A DNA stretch of 15,622 bases from CALLQB01 sp036479275 (lineage in GTDB: Bacteria; Actinomycetota; Acidimicrobiia; Acidimicrobiales; SHLQ01), in the NCBI GenBank assembly GCA_965524675.1, contig CBERPN010000078.1, positions 1-15,622 of the forward strand, given 5' to 3'. A model generated the notes under the pieces. It searched no databases. It worked only from the letters and a program-made list of their open reading frames with translations, and had not been told where the DNA came from. Below are positions 1 to 7,020 of this stretch, one piece after another. Each line of letters begins with the position of its first letter. Position 1 is the stretch's first letter. Both the position numbers and the translations under genes were made by a program.

Positions 1-1125
1 AGCTACTACGCCTGGCCTCAGCTGCGCTGGAGTTTCAACAACATGGAGCAGCTCGTGCCAACCAAGGTTGTGTGGCGAGGGCCGGATGCGAGCCGCCAGT
101 TGCCAGAGAACCCCCACAGGCTCGATCACCTCGAAATCGAAGTTGACGGGTCGCGATTGTCTTGGGACGAAATGCTATCCAGCACCTACACCGACGGGCT
201 CGCGGTCCTTCATCGAGGCCGATTGGTATTCGAGCGATACTTCGGCGGGTCGGGTCCTCACGTGAGCCATCTGCTCGCGTCGTGCAATAAATCGATGGTG
301 GGAATCATCGCCGAGTGCCTCATCGACCAGAACGTGCTCGATGAAGATTCGCTGGTGCCGAGCATTGTGGGCGAACTCGAGAACACGGCATGGGGCGACG
401 CGACGGTGCGTCAGGTTTTGGACATGGTCGTGGCCATGAGGTTCGACGAGGACTATTTAGATTCCAACTCCGACGTGTGGCGGTTCCTTCGTTCGACCGG
501 GATGACGCCGTCGCTGCCCGGTGATCCTCCTACTATTGCCGACTACCTGCCGACGGTCGCCAAGCAGGGCGAGCACGGTGAGGCGTTCGCCTACCGAGAG
601 CCAAACATCTTCGTGCTCGGGTGGATTGTTCGCCGCACAGCCGGTGTCGACCTCACTACGCTGGCATCAGAGCTAGTGTGGCAACAGATCGGTGCCGAGC
701 ACGATTGGCTGTACATGATCGACGCCAGCGGAGCTGAAACCACCGCGTCGGCGACCCTTCGCGACTTCGTCCGGTTCGGTGAGCTGATATGCAACGGTGG
801 TCGAGTTGACGACCAGCAGGTTGTTCCAGCTGCGGTACTGGAGTCGATCATGGGCGGGGGCGACCCGGAGGTATTTGCGCGTGGCTACGATGCACTTCCC
901 GGTTGGTCTTACCGGTCGCAGTGGTGGATTCGCCATGTCGAGGGCCGGGTTTGTCCGGTGGCACGCGGTGCACATGGTCAATTCCTTTACGTCGACCCAG
1001 TGAACGAATTGGTGATCGCGCGATTCGGGTCAGCGCCCGAGGCTCCATCGTCGTTACTCGATCCGGTGCTTTGGCCGACCGTCGATGCCATCACCGCAGA
1101 AATGGCGGGCCCCAATGCCAGCTGA
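1..1125 (+). CDS. Serine hydrolase, beta-lactamase/NylB-like family (5' end outside window)
   Basis: Penicillin-binding-protein-fold serine hydrolase related to class C beta-lactamases and 6-aminohexanoate-dimer hydrolase. The first in-frame ATG is at 43, but the frame is open to base 1 and the 14 codons before it (SYYAWPQLRWSFNN) resemble the usual start of this family, where an RWSF..-VREL segment precedes the domain, so the true start lies upstream. Counting codons from base 1, the nucleophile motif S-x-x-K is S94-C-N-K97 (bases 280-291), followed by the helix. The second motif is Y198-R-E in FAYREPNIFVLGW, where relatives have Y-x-S/N. The KTG-equivalent region is G-A-H-G-Q-F-L-Y-V-D-P near codon 324. 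No signal peptide can be judged because the start is missing. The natural substrate (ester, amide or peptide) cannot be told. The end overlaps the next gene by 11 bp, so they are probably cotranscribed. Confidence 0.85.
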   Translation, partial: SYYAWPQLRWSFNNMEQLVPTKVVWRGPDASRQLPENPHRLDHLEIEVDGSRLSWDEMLSSTYTDGLAVLHRGRLVFERYFGGSGPHVSHLLASCNKSMVGIIAECLIDQNVLDEDSLVPSIVGELENTAWGDATVRQVLDMVVAMRFDEDYLDSNSDVWRFLRSTGMTPSLPGDPPTIADYLPTVAKQGEHGEAFAYREPNIFVLGWIVRRTAGVDLTTLASELVWQQIGAEHDWLYMIDASGAETTASATLRDFVRFGELICNGGRVDDQQVVPAAVLESIMGGGDPEVFARGYDALPGWSYRSQWWIRHVEGRVCPVARGAHGQFLYVDPVNELVIARFGSAPEAPSSLLDPVLWPTVDAITAEMAGPNAS

Positions 1126-2092
1126 CCCAATTCGTCCGGAGCAGATCGGGATCGATGCCATTCGAGCGGCGCGAGAGCGGATCTCTGGCTTGGCCATCAG
1201 AACACCGCTCGTGCGATTGGAGGTACCCGAAGTCGCTGGCGAGATTTACCTGAAGCTCGAGAACCTTCAGCCGATCGGGTCGTTCAAGTTGCGCGGTGCT
1301 GGCAACGCCATGGCCCTGGCGTCCGATGAACAACTGCGCGACGGTGTGTATACCGCTAGCGCTGGCAATATGGCCCAAGGTGTGGCGTGGGTTGCCCGCG
1401 AGCGGGGAGTTTCGTGCAAGGTTGTGGTACCCGACCATGCGCCAGCCACCAAGCTGGCGGCGATCGAGCGGCTCGGTGCCGAGATCGTCAAGGTTCCGTT
1501 CGATTTGTGGTGGCAAGTCATCATCGAGCACCGTTTCGCGGGGATGGAGGGTTGCTTCATCCACCCGGTGTGCGAACCGGCGGTGATGGCGGGCAACGGC
1601 ACGATCGGACTCGAGATTATTGAAGACCTCCCCGACGTGGATGCGGTGGTGCTTCCCTACGGTGGCGGAGGACTGAGCGCAGGGGTCGCCTCGGCCATTC
1701 GAGCACTTCGACCAGAGACTCGGTTATTGGCGGCCGAGGCTGAGACAGCGGCACCGCTAGCGGCATCGTTTGCCGCGGGGGAGGCGCGCGAGATCGACTA
1801 CCAGCCGACCTTCATCGACGGTTCGGGTGGCAAGGCGGTGCTCGACCAAATGTGGCCCCTGGTCAGGGAGTTGCTCGACGGATCGTTGGTGGTGTCTGTG
1901 GCCGAGGTTGCGACGGCGGTGCGGACGCTCGTCGAACGAAATCGCGTAGTAGCCGAGGGCGCTGGGGCGCTCCCGGTAGCTGCTGCCTTGGCGGGAAAGG
2001 CTGGCTCGGGGAAGATTGTTTGCGTGATATCCGGCGGAAACATCGACAGCTCAAAGCTCGCGACGATTCTGTCCGGTGGGGTGCCAGAATGA
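1115..2092 (+). CDS. PLP-dependent threonine dehydratase/serine racemase-like enzyme (copy 1)
   Basis: Fold type II PLP enzyme of 325 residues, the tryptophan synthase beta superfamily that includes catabolic threonine/serine dehydratases and serine racemases. The Schiff-base lysine sits in N-L-Q-P-I-G-S-F-K-L-R-G. The substrate loop is S-A-G-N-M-A-Q, where relatives have S-x-G-N-H/T-A-Q. The PLP phosphate loop is G-G-G-G-L-S-A-G and the C-terminal cofactor motif is S-G-G-N-I-D. There is no C-terminal ACT domain, so it resembles catabolic rather than allosteric biosynthetic enzymes. An ATG at 1085 would add ten residues; I prefer 1115 because relatives begin shortly before the helix that starts near IGIDAIRAARERI. 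Its stop overlaps the start of the next gene by four bases (ATGA). Dehydratase, racemase and ammonia-lyase activities are all possible. Confidence 0.88.
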   Translation: MPADPIRPEQIGIDAIRAARERISGLAIRTPLVRLEVPEVAGEIYLKLENLQPIGSFKLRGAGNAMALASDEQLRDGVYTASAGNMAQGVAWVARERGVSCKVVVPDHAPATKLAAIERLGAEIVKVPFDLWWQVIIEHRFAGMEGCFIHPVCEPAVMAGNGTIGLEIIEDLPDVDAVVLPYGGGGLSAGVASAIRALRPETRLLAAEAETAAPLAASFAAGEAREIDYQPTFIDGSGGKAVLDQMWPLVRELLDGSLVVSVAEVATAVRTLVERNRVVAEGAGALPVAAALAGKAGSGKIVCVISGGNIDSSKLATILSGGVPE

Positions 2093-3042
2093 CTCCACAA
2101 CCACCGTCCTTGGACGAGATGCATTTCGCGGCGAAGGGCCTCGAAGGCGTGGTCGTGCATTCGCCGCTTGTCGAGTATCGCGGCGGAGCGGCCGACGTGT
2201 GGGTGAAGGCTGAGACTGTTCAGGCAATCGGTTCGTTCAAGCTGCGAGGCATCTTCCACGCTGCGAGTCAGCTAAGCGAGGAACAAAGGGCCCATGGACT
2301 GAGCACCGTCAGTGCAGGCAATACGGCCCAAGCCGTGGCGTGGGTGGGTCGACACTTTGGGGTTCCGGCCCGAAGCCTCATGCCCGCAACCGCTCCGATC
2401 ACCAAAATCGAAGCGGTGAAAGCGTTGGGAGGCGAGCCGGTTCTTGTGCCACGCGACGAGGTGTTTCGCTATATGCGCGAGCACGCCTGGGAGCAAGAAC
2501 CGTACGCGTTCATCCATCCTTGGACGAACCGAGACGTCATGACCGGTCACGCCTCGCTCGGCTTAGAAATTGTCGCCGATCGCCCCGATGTCGAGACCGT
2601 CTTTATCCCGGTCGGTGGCGGTGGACTCTTGGCCGGGGTCGGCAGTGCCATTAAAACTCTGCGACCTGACGTGCGATTGGTTGCGGTCGAGCCCGAGGGG
2701 TGTCCGTCGTTTCATGCGGCGTTGGCCGCCCGCGGGCCGGTCGACGTCGACTGTTCAACGATCTGCGATGGCGTAGCTGTGCCCTATACCACCGCGGAGA
2801 TGTTCCCGCTTCTACGAGATCTGGCCGACGATTCGGTGTTGGTATCCGAGTTCGATGTCCGTGCGGCGATAAAGCGCTTGGCCACTGCGAACGCCTTAGT
2901 GGCCGAGGGTGCCGGGGCGTTGGCCCTCGCCGCGGCCACCGCAATGTCGAACAAAGAGCGTGGTGTCTCGGTATGCATTCTCAGCGGCGGCAGCATCGAT
3001 GCCCCACTACTCGCCGAGATCATCAGCGATCCCAAAATCTAG
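2089..3042 (+). CDS. PLP-dependent threonine dehydratase/serine racemase-like enzyme (copy 2)
   Basis: A 317-residue paralogue of the preceding enzyme with the same order of motifs: A-I-G-S-F-K-L-R-G around the PLP lysine, S-A-G-N-T-A-Q, the G-G-G-G-L-L-A-G phosphate loop and a terminal S-G-G-S-I-D where copy 1 has S-G-G-N-I-D. The start at 2089 is chosen because it gives an ATGA overlap with the upstream stop and alignment with copy 1; the frame is open much further upstream but that part is a shadow of copy 1. Tight coupling of two diverged copies suggests equal synthesis and possibly a hetero-oligomer, or successive steps on related hydroxy-amino acids; both ideas are inference. No ACT domain. 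A hairpin begins right after the TAG stop. Confidence 0.87.
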   Translation: MTPQPPSLDEMHFAAKGLEGVVVHSPLVEYRGGAADVWVKAETVQAIGSFKLRGIFHAASQLSEEQRAHGLSTVSAGNTAQAVAWVGRHFGVPARSLMPATAPITKIEAVKALGGEPVLVPRDEVFRYMREHAWEQEPYAFIHPWTNRDVMTGHASLGLEIVADRPDVETVFIPVGGGGLLAGVGSAIKTLRPDVRLVAVEPEGCPSFHAALAARGPVDVDCSTICDGVAVPYTTAEMFPLLRDLADDSVLVSEFDVRAAIKRLATANALVAEGAGALALAAATAMSNKERGVSVCILSGGSIDAPLLAEIISDPKI

Positions 3043-3077
3043 TGTGGTCTGAACACCGTGGTGGTGCTCAGCCCACA
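3043..3077. terminator. Imperfect 15-bp hairpin between convergent operons, probable bidirectional terminator
   Basis: Arms 3043-3057 and 3063-3077 pair at 13 of 15 positions (mismatches T/C and A/C) around the 5-nt loop GTGGT. It starts directly after the TAG of the second PLP gene and lies 26 bp past the stop of the convergent acyl-CoA ligase gene. On the minus strand the hairpin is followed by CTAGATTTTGGG, a short U-rich run; on the plus strand it is followed by AAAATTT, which is a poor terminator tail. It may act mainly on the minus transcript, or as a barrier and 3'-end stabiliser for both. Confidence 0.6.
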
Positions 3078-3103
3078 AAATTTCGGGGGAGGGGGTGCCC
3101 GTT

Positions 3104-4813
3104 CTAGTTTTCCATTAGTTCGGGGTCGAACACGCCGGTGCCTGCACCCTTTAGGGCCGACTTGATTACCTTGCCCGCCGGGTTACGAGGTAGCGGTATT
3201 GGGGTTATCTCGATGATTTCGGGAACCTTGAAGCGGGCCAGCGTCTCGGCCACGTGCTGCTTTAGCGCCGCCACATCAACTCCATCCGGTGCGTACACCA
3301 CCGCCTTTACCTGTTCGCCCAACTCGGCGTGCGGCACCCCGAACACCGCAGCTTCCTCGACGTCTGGATGCTCGAGCAAGCGGCCCTCGATCTCGCCGCA
3401 GTAGACGTTCTCGCCGCCGCGAATGATTACGTCCTTACCGCGGTCGACAATGAAATATCGACCCTCGTCGTCGCGGTAGGCAATATCGCCGGTTCGTAGC
3501 CAACCATCGACCAGCGCCTCGGCGGTCGCCTCGGGTCGGTTCCAATAGCCAGGGGTAATCGTCGGCCCGCTGATTAGCAGTTCGCCGCGCTCGCCGGGCG
3601 CTACCTCATTACCGTCTTCGTCGACGAGTTTGGCATCGAAGAAGGCGACCGGACGCCCGACCGAGGTTGGAAACTCATCGAAATCGGCACCGCTGTTGAG
3701 GGTGATTATTCCGTGAGTCTCGGTCATCCCGTAGCCGTTAGTGAGCAAAGGTGACACCTGTAGCACCTCGCGCGCTTTGGCCGCGGCCTCGGGCGAAGAG
3801 GGCGCGCCTCCGAACCCGATACTTTTGAGACTCGACAGGTCGTAGTTGGAGACGGCCGGTGAGTGAACCACTCGATGCATCAAGGTTGGCACCGCGCTCC
3901 ACGAGGTAACCCGTTCGCTTTCGATTAGCGACAGAACCTGTTCGGGTTCGAGCTTGCCTTCATGAAACACAACCCGGGCTCCGGTGGTCATCGCAGTACA
4001 TACCCCGGTGTGAACACCGGCTACGTGGAAAAGTGGCGAGGTAAGCAGTGCCGTTACTTGGTCGCCGCCTTTGGGCAGCATGCTTGGGCCGCCTCGCTTT
4101 GACGAGGCGTAGGCGTGAAGCAAGATACCCATCACCTGGGTGATGGTGCCTCCGTGGGTGGTGATGCAACCTTTGGGTCGACCGGTTGTGCCAGATGTGT
4201 AGAGGATCACAAAGGGGTCGCGCTCGTCGACGTTGAAGTCGGGTTTGGTGAGGCCTGTGATCGCGCCGGCCTCGCTCAGCCAATCCGAGGTCGGCACGAG
4301 GTCATCCGGTGCTTGGCCTCCCCCGATTTGGAGCACCACATCGACCGTAGATTCTTCAATGCAGGGAGCGATGCGAGGCCAAAGGGCGGTATCGCAGGCT
4401 AGGAAGCGGCTCCCGGAATCGTTTAGGGCGTACTCGAGCTCGTCGGTTACCCACCAACCGTTGAGTGCAACTCCTACAGCGCCGAGGGTCGCAGCGGCCA
4501 TCACCGTTACCACATAGTCGATCGAGTTGTACCCGAGGATGGCGATTCGGTCGCCTCGCTTAAGCCCTCGAAGCTCCAGTTCTGCGGTGGCCGCCCACAC
4601 CATTTGGGCAAACTGCTCATAGCTGATGCGACGTTCGCCCTGAATCAGGAACTCGCGTTCGCCGTGGCCAGCGGCGGTGTTTACCAGCGATCCGATCGAT
4701 GGCTCGCGGTTCACGAAGTTGCGGACCTGGTGCCCGTCGATGGTCTCGACGGCCAGTTCGAATAGTTCGCCAGGCGCTGTTAGCGCCGCGGTTTGTTCAG
4801 GGGTTGCCGACAT
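3104..4813 (-). CDS. Acyl-CoA synthetase (AMP-forming; ANL superfamily)
   Basis: A 569-residue ATP-dependent acid:CoA ligase, the usual length for the family. The enzyme first adenylates a carboxylic acid, then transfers the acyl group to CoA. Visible motifs: the P-loop Y-T-S-G-T-T-G-R-P-K-G at about residues 205-215; the A5-like N-G-Y-G-M-T-E-T; the A7/A8 region G-W-L-R-T-G-D followed by D-R-G-K-D-V-I-I-R-G-G-E-N-V-Y; and the C-terminal catalytic lysine, about K548, in N-P-A-G-K-V-I-K. Chain length and substrate cannot be read from the sequence. Only 3 bp separate its ATG from the stop of the VOC gene upstream, and no strong Shine-Dalgarno is seen, so it is probably translated by coupling. 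It is last in the MarR operon and presumably activates the acid whose thioester the acyl-CoA dehydrogenase oxidises. Confidence 0.93.
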   Translation of the reverse strand: MSATPEQTAALTAPGELFELAVETIDGHQVRNFVNREPSIGSLVNTAAGHGEREFLIQGERRISYEQFAQMVWAATAELELRGLKRGDRIAILGYNSIDYVVTVMAAATLGAVGVALNGWWVTDELEYALNDSGSRFLACDTALWPRIAPCIEESTVDVVLQIGGGQAPDDLVPTSDWLSEAGAITGLTKPDFNVDERDPFVILYTSGTTGRPKGCITTHGGTITQVMGILLHAYASSKRGGPSMLPKGGDQVTALLTSPLFHVAGVHTGVCTAMTTGARVVFHEGKLEPEQVLSLIESERVTSWSAVPTLMHRVVHSPAVSNYDLSSLKSIGFGGAPSSPEAAAKAREVLQVSPLLTNGYGMTETHGIITLNSGADFDEFPTSVGRPVAFFDAKLVDEDGNEVAPGERGELLISGPTITPGYWNRPEATAEALVDGWLRTGDIAYRDDEGRYFIVDRGKDVIIRGGENVYCGEIEGRLLEHPDVEEAAVFGVPHAELGEQVKAVVYAPDGVDVAALKQHVAETLARFKVPEIIEITPIPLPRNPAGKVIKSALKGAGTGVFDPELMEN

Positions 4814-4816
4814 GGA

Positions 4817-5203
4817 TCAGACGGTGAGAACGCCGGGTTGAATGAACTCGATCACATGACCGTCGGGGTCTTGGCACCAGATCTGTCCGTTGTCGGCCAC
4901 CGCGAACACCTCCACGCCATGCTCGGTCAGGTGAGCCACGGTGGCATCGAAGCTGTCGACGGCAAAACCGACATGGCGAGCCCCCGGATGTATCACAGGG
5001 GGAGGGGTGCCGAGGTTCGGATCGTTGGACATCGCGATGAGGTGAACCTCACACGGACCTGCTTGGTACCAGACCCCACCAACGTCGCCGAAGTCGGCGC
5101 GGGGAATCTCCTTCAGATCGAGCACCCCCTCGTAAAATTTCCGCGACCGGTCGAGATCGCTAACCGGGAAGGAAATGTGGTGGGCTGAAATTGACATCGA
5201 CAT
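4817..5203 (-). CDS. VOC-superfamily (glyoxalase-like) protein
   Basis: A 128-residue vicinal-oxygen-chelate protein built from paired beta-alpha-beta-beta-beta modules. Probable metal ligands by position are H9 (HHISF), E52 or H54 (CEVHL), H77 (ARHVGF) and E119 (GHVIEF). D-P-D-G-H near residues 112-116 is the usual C-terminal signature. The start at 5203 is preferred over the longer frame from 5266 because AAGGA at 5212-5216 lies 8 nt before it and the conserved fold begins at once with SISAHHISF; the longer form would add 21 unrelated residues. The family includes glyoxalase I, extradiol dioxygenases and methylmalonyl-CoA epimerase; in an operon with an acyl-CoA dehydrogenase and ligase, epimerase or lyase-like work on a CoA pathway intermediate is possible but unproven. 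Confidence 0.85.
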   Translation of the reverse strand: MSMSISAHHISFPVSDLDRSRKFYEGVLDLKEIPRADFGDVGGVWYQAGPCEVHLIAMSNDPNLGTPPPVIHPGARHVGFAVDSFDATVAHLTEHGVEVFAVADNGQIWCQDPDGHVIEFIQPGVLTV

Positions 5204-5211
5204 GATGCCCG

Positions 5212-5216
5212 TCCTT
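5212..5216 (-). promoter_or_regulatory. Ribosome binding site deciding the VOC gene start
   Basis: On the minus strand AAGGA lies 8 nt before the ATG at 5203. The alternative upstream ATG at 5266 would lie inside the end of the acyl-CoA dehydrogenase gene and has no comparable site. Confidence 0.65.
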
Positions 5217-5237
5217 TGTAGATCGTGGGTGTAATTA

Positions 5238-6401
5238 CTAGATGCGTTGGTTGAAACGACGGCCAAGAACCGCCGCCGCGATGATGATCTTTTGTATCTG
5301 TAGTGTTCCGCCAGCTAGCGGCCAGCCGCGACTGTCGCGCAGCATGCGTTCGATCGGGAACTCGGTGCTGTAGCCGTAACCGCCGAGGATTTCCATGGCC
5401 ATGTCGGTTACCGCCTTGGCGGTTTCGTTGGCGAAGACCTTGGCCATCGAGGCCTCGTGGATAGTCGGATGCCCGTCGGCTGCATTGACCGCTGCTCGGT
5501 GGATCATCAGGCGCGAGGCGTCGACCCGTATCGCCATGTCGGCCACCATCATCTGGATCGCCTGGCGGTCGGCGATCGGCTTGCCGAAGGTGTGGCGTTC
5601 GTTGGCGTACTCGACCGCCACTCCCAGTGCTCCGGCGGCGATGCCCAACGCCATGGTGGCGTTGCCGCAGCGTTCGGTGTCGAAGCACGACATCAGCTTT
5701 GCGAAGTCGCCTGCTGCGATGACCAGGTTTTCCTCAGGAACAACGCAGTCATCGAATACCAAGTCGCTCGAGGGCATCCCGCGCATCCCCATGAACTGTT
5801 CTTGTTTGCCGAATGTGAAGCCGGCCGTTCCCTTTTCGACGATGATGCCACCGATCCCCTTGGCTCCGAGTTGGTCCGGGTCGAGTCGGCAGTACACCAG
5901 GTAGGCCTCGCTGTGGCCGCCGCCGCTGCAGAAGATTTTTCGGCCATTCAGCTTGTAGCCACCGTCGACCTTGTCGGCCCGAGTCTTTAGATCGGTGAGG
6001 GCACTTCCCGATTCGGGTTCGGTCATCCCGATCGAGATCTGAGCCTCTCCGGCACAGACCTTGGGGATCCAGTGGGCCTTCTGTTCGTCGCTACCGAATT
6101 GACTAATTACCTGCACCGGTCCGACATTGCTTTCGAAGACTCCGGCCGCCACCAAAGGCGATGCTTCGGCTAGGGTCTCGATGCACAGCAATGCGGTAAG
6201 TAGATCTTGGCCGCCGCCGCCGTACTCGGTCGGTAGGCAGATCCCGTACAATCCCATCTGCACCATCGTGTCGATGATGTGCTGCTCGGGCAGGCGATCT
6301 TCGCGGTCCCATACCGCTGCCTGGTCGACAAGTTCGCGTTCCGCGAACGTGCGTACCGTCTCGACTAATGCAGTTTGGTCATCGCTGAGTCTGAAGTCCA
6401 T
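5238..6401 (-). CDS. Acyl-CoA dehydrogenase with relocated catalytic base
   Basis: A 387-residue FAD-dependent acyl-CoA dehydrogenase that should introduce an alpha-beta double bond into an acyl-CoA and pass electrons to electron-transfer flavoprotein. Visible: helical N-domain; G-M-T-E-P-E-S-G-S flavin/substrate loop near 125-133; N-E-R-H-T-F-G-K-P-I near 267-276; I-L-G-G-Y-G-Y near 338-344; and R-D-S-R-G-W near 355-360. The usual C-terminal catalytic glutamate (Y-E-G-T in medium-chain enzymes) is glycine here (A363-G364-G365-T366), whereas the position that carries Thr255 in the medium-chain enzyme carries E243 (F-D-T-E-R). This is the arrangement known in isovaleryl- and long-chain acyl-CoA dehydrogenases. 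The start at 6401 is preferred because MDFRLSDDQ is the standard family beginning; a longer frame to 6533 overlaps the MarR gene. It lies 10 bp after the MarR stop. Confidence 0.92.
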   Translation of the reverse strand: MDFRLSDDQTALVETVRTFAERELVDQAAVWDREDRLPEQHIIDTMVQMGLYGICLPTEYGGGGQDLLTALLCIETLAEASPLVAAGVFESNVGPVQVISQFGSDEQKAHWIPKVCAGEAQISIGMTEPESGSALTDLKTRADKVDGGYKLNGRKIFCSGGGHSEAYLVYCRLDPDQLGAKGIGGIIVEKGTAGFTFGKQEQFMGMRGMPSSDLVFDDCVVPEENLVIAAGDFAKLMSCFDTERCGNATMALGIAAGALGVAVEYANERHTFGKPIADRQAIQMMVADMAIRVDASRLMIHRAAVNAADGHPTIHEASMAKVFANETAKAVTDMAMEILGGYGYSTEFPIERMLRDSRGWPLAGGTLQIQKIIIAAAVLGRRFNQRI

Positions 6402-6411
6402 ATCAATCCAA

Positions 6412-6852
6412 TCAAGCCACTTCGGTTTGCTCATCGCTGGGATCGAGAGCATCGAGTGCCCCGAGTACTTTGTCGGCTGCGTCATCGCCCATGGTGGCCA
6501 GAGTCTGATCGACGATTGATTTGTAGAACCCAACTTCGGCTGCGAAGGTGCGCTCGCCTTCGCTGGTTAGCTTGAGCACCGTGGCGCGCCGATCGCCCTT
6601 CTTGGCGGTTCGCTCGACTAGGCCCAAGGCCTCCAAACGATCGGCCACAACCGTTGTAGAGGACGGGACGATTCCCAGGGCTTGTCCGAGGGCCGACAGG
6701 TTCGACGGCCCGTCTAGGCCAAGGCGTTGGATGACGAGCCGTTGACGAATGTTGAGCTTGTTGGTCGGCCGGTCACCGGCGTTGGCTGTTGCGGCATGAA
6801 TAATCGACATGAACATCCGTCCGTGCTCGTTGGTGGCCTTTGGTCGAGTCAT
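6412..6852 (-). CDS. MarR-family transcriptional regulator
   Basis: A 146-residue winged helix-turn-helix regulator. The DNA-binding domain spans about residues 37-100: N-L-S-A-L-G-Q-A-L-G, then the recognition helix P-S-S-T-T-V-V-A-D-R-L-E-A-L-G, and the wing E-R-T-A-K-K-G-D-R-R-A-T-V-L-K-L-T. Flanking helices (to about 30 and after 105) should form the dimer interface and ligand pocket. ATGs at 6816 and 6810 are possible alternative starts. It is the first gene of the minus-strand operon and is divergent from the selenoprotein operon, with two palindromes between them. Family members usually repress their own operon and are released by an aromatic, lipophilic or CoA-thioester ligand; here the ligand could be the acid or acyl-CoA handled by the operon, which is inference. 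Confidence 0.9.
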   Translation of the reverse strand: MTRPKATNEHGRMFMSIIHAATANAGDRPTNKLNIRQRLVIQRLGLDGPSNLSALGQALGIVPSSTTVVADRLEALGLVERTAKKGDRRATVLKLTSEGERTFAAEVGFYKSIVDQTLATMGDDAADKVLGALDALDPSDEQTEVA

Positions 6853-6882
6853 CGGTGCTTCTATTCGGTCTCTGCGGCGGAT

Positions 6883-6903
6883 AGTGGCTGTGTAACCGCC
6901 ACT
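6883..6903. promoter_or_regulatory. Palindrome 1 in divergent control region, candidate MarR operator
   Basis: A 21-bp inverted repeat: arms AGTGGC and GCCACT with further inner pairing of GT and AC, so 8 of 10 positions pair around a central base. It lies 31 bp upstream of the MarR start and 118 bp upstream of the selenoprotein start. Size and symmetry suit a MarR dimer; no binding evidence exists. Confidence 0.5.
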
Positions 6904-6906
6904 TGC

Positions 6907-6926
6907 AGTCTGGGAGAAAGCAGACT
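6907..6926. promoter_or_regulatory. Palindrome 2 in divergent control region
   Basis: Perfect 6-bp arms AGTCTG (6907-6912) and CAGACT (6921-6926) around the 8-nt spacer GGAGAAAG. It begins 3 bp after palindrome 1. The arm sequence differs from that of palindrome 1, so it may be a second regulator's site, part of a transcribed hairpin in the selenoprotein mRNA leader, or chance. I could not place convincing -35/-10 boxes in 6853-7020. Confidence 0.35.
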
Positions 6927-7008
6927 AATCATGTCGCTAATAGTACGCAAACAGGATCATCCGCTTTCCGTAGGAATAAGGATGAGCCTTGCCATTCGAT
7001 CATCCATC

Positions 7009-7013
7009 GGGGG
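7009..7013 (+). promoter_or_regulatory. Ribosome binding site deciding the selenoprotein start
   Basis: GGGGG, followed by AA, ends 7 nt before the ATG at 7021. In-frame ATGs at 6930 and 6981 lack such spacing, and family-like sequence (ITVLNPTAQP) starts just after 7021. Confidence 0.6.
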
Positions 7014-7020
7014 AAATTCT

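Noticed and set aside
1852..2088. A long N-terminal extension of the second PLP enzyme
   Set aside because: This part of the frame overlaps the conserved end of the first PLP gene and is Arg/Gly-rich noise; homology begins at the ATG at 2089.
6402..6533. A 44-residue N-terminal extension of the acyl-CoA dehydrogenase
   Set aside because: It overlaps the 3' end of the MarR gene and the family's usual start matches the ATG at 6401.
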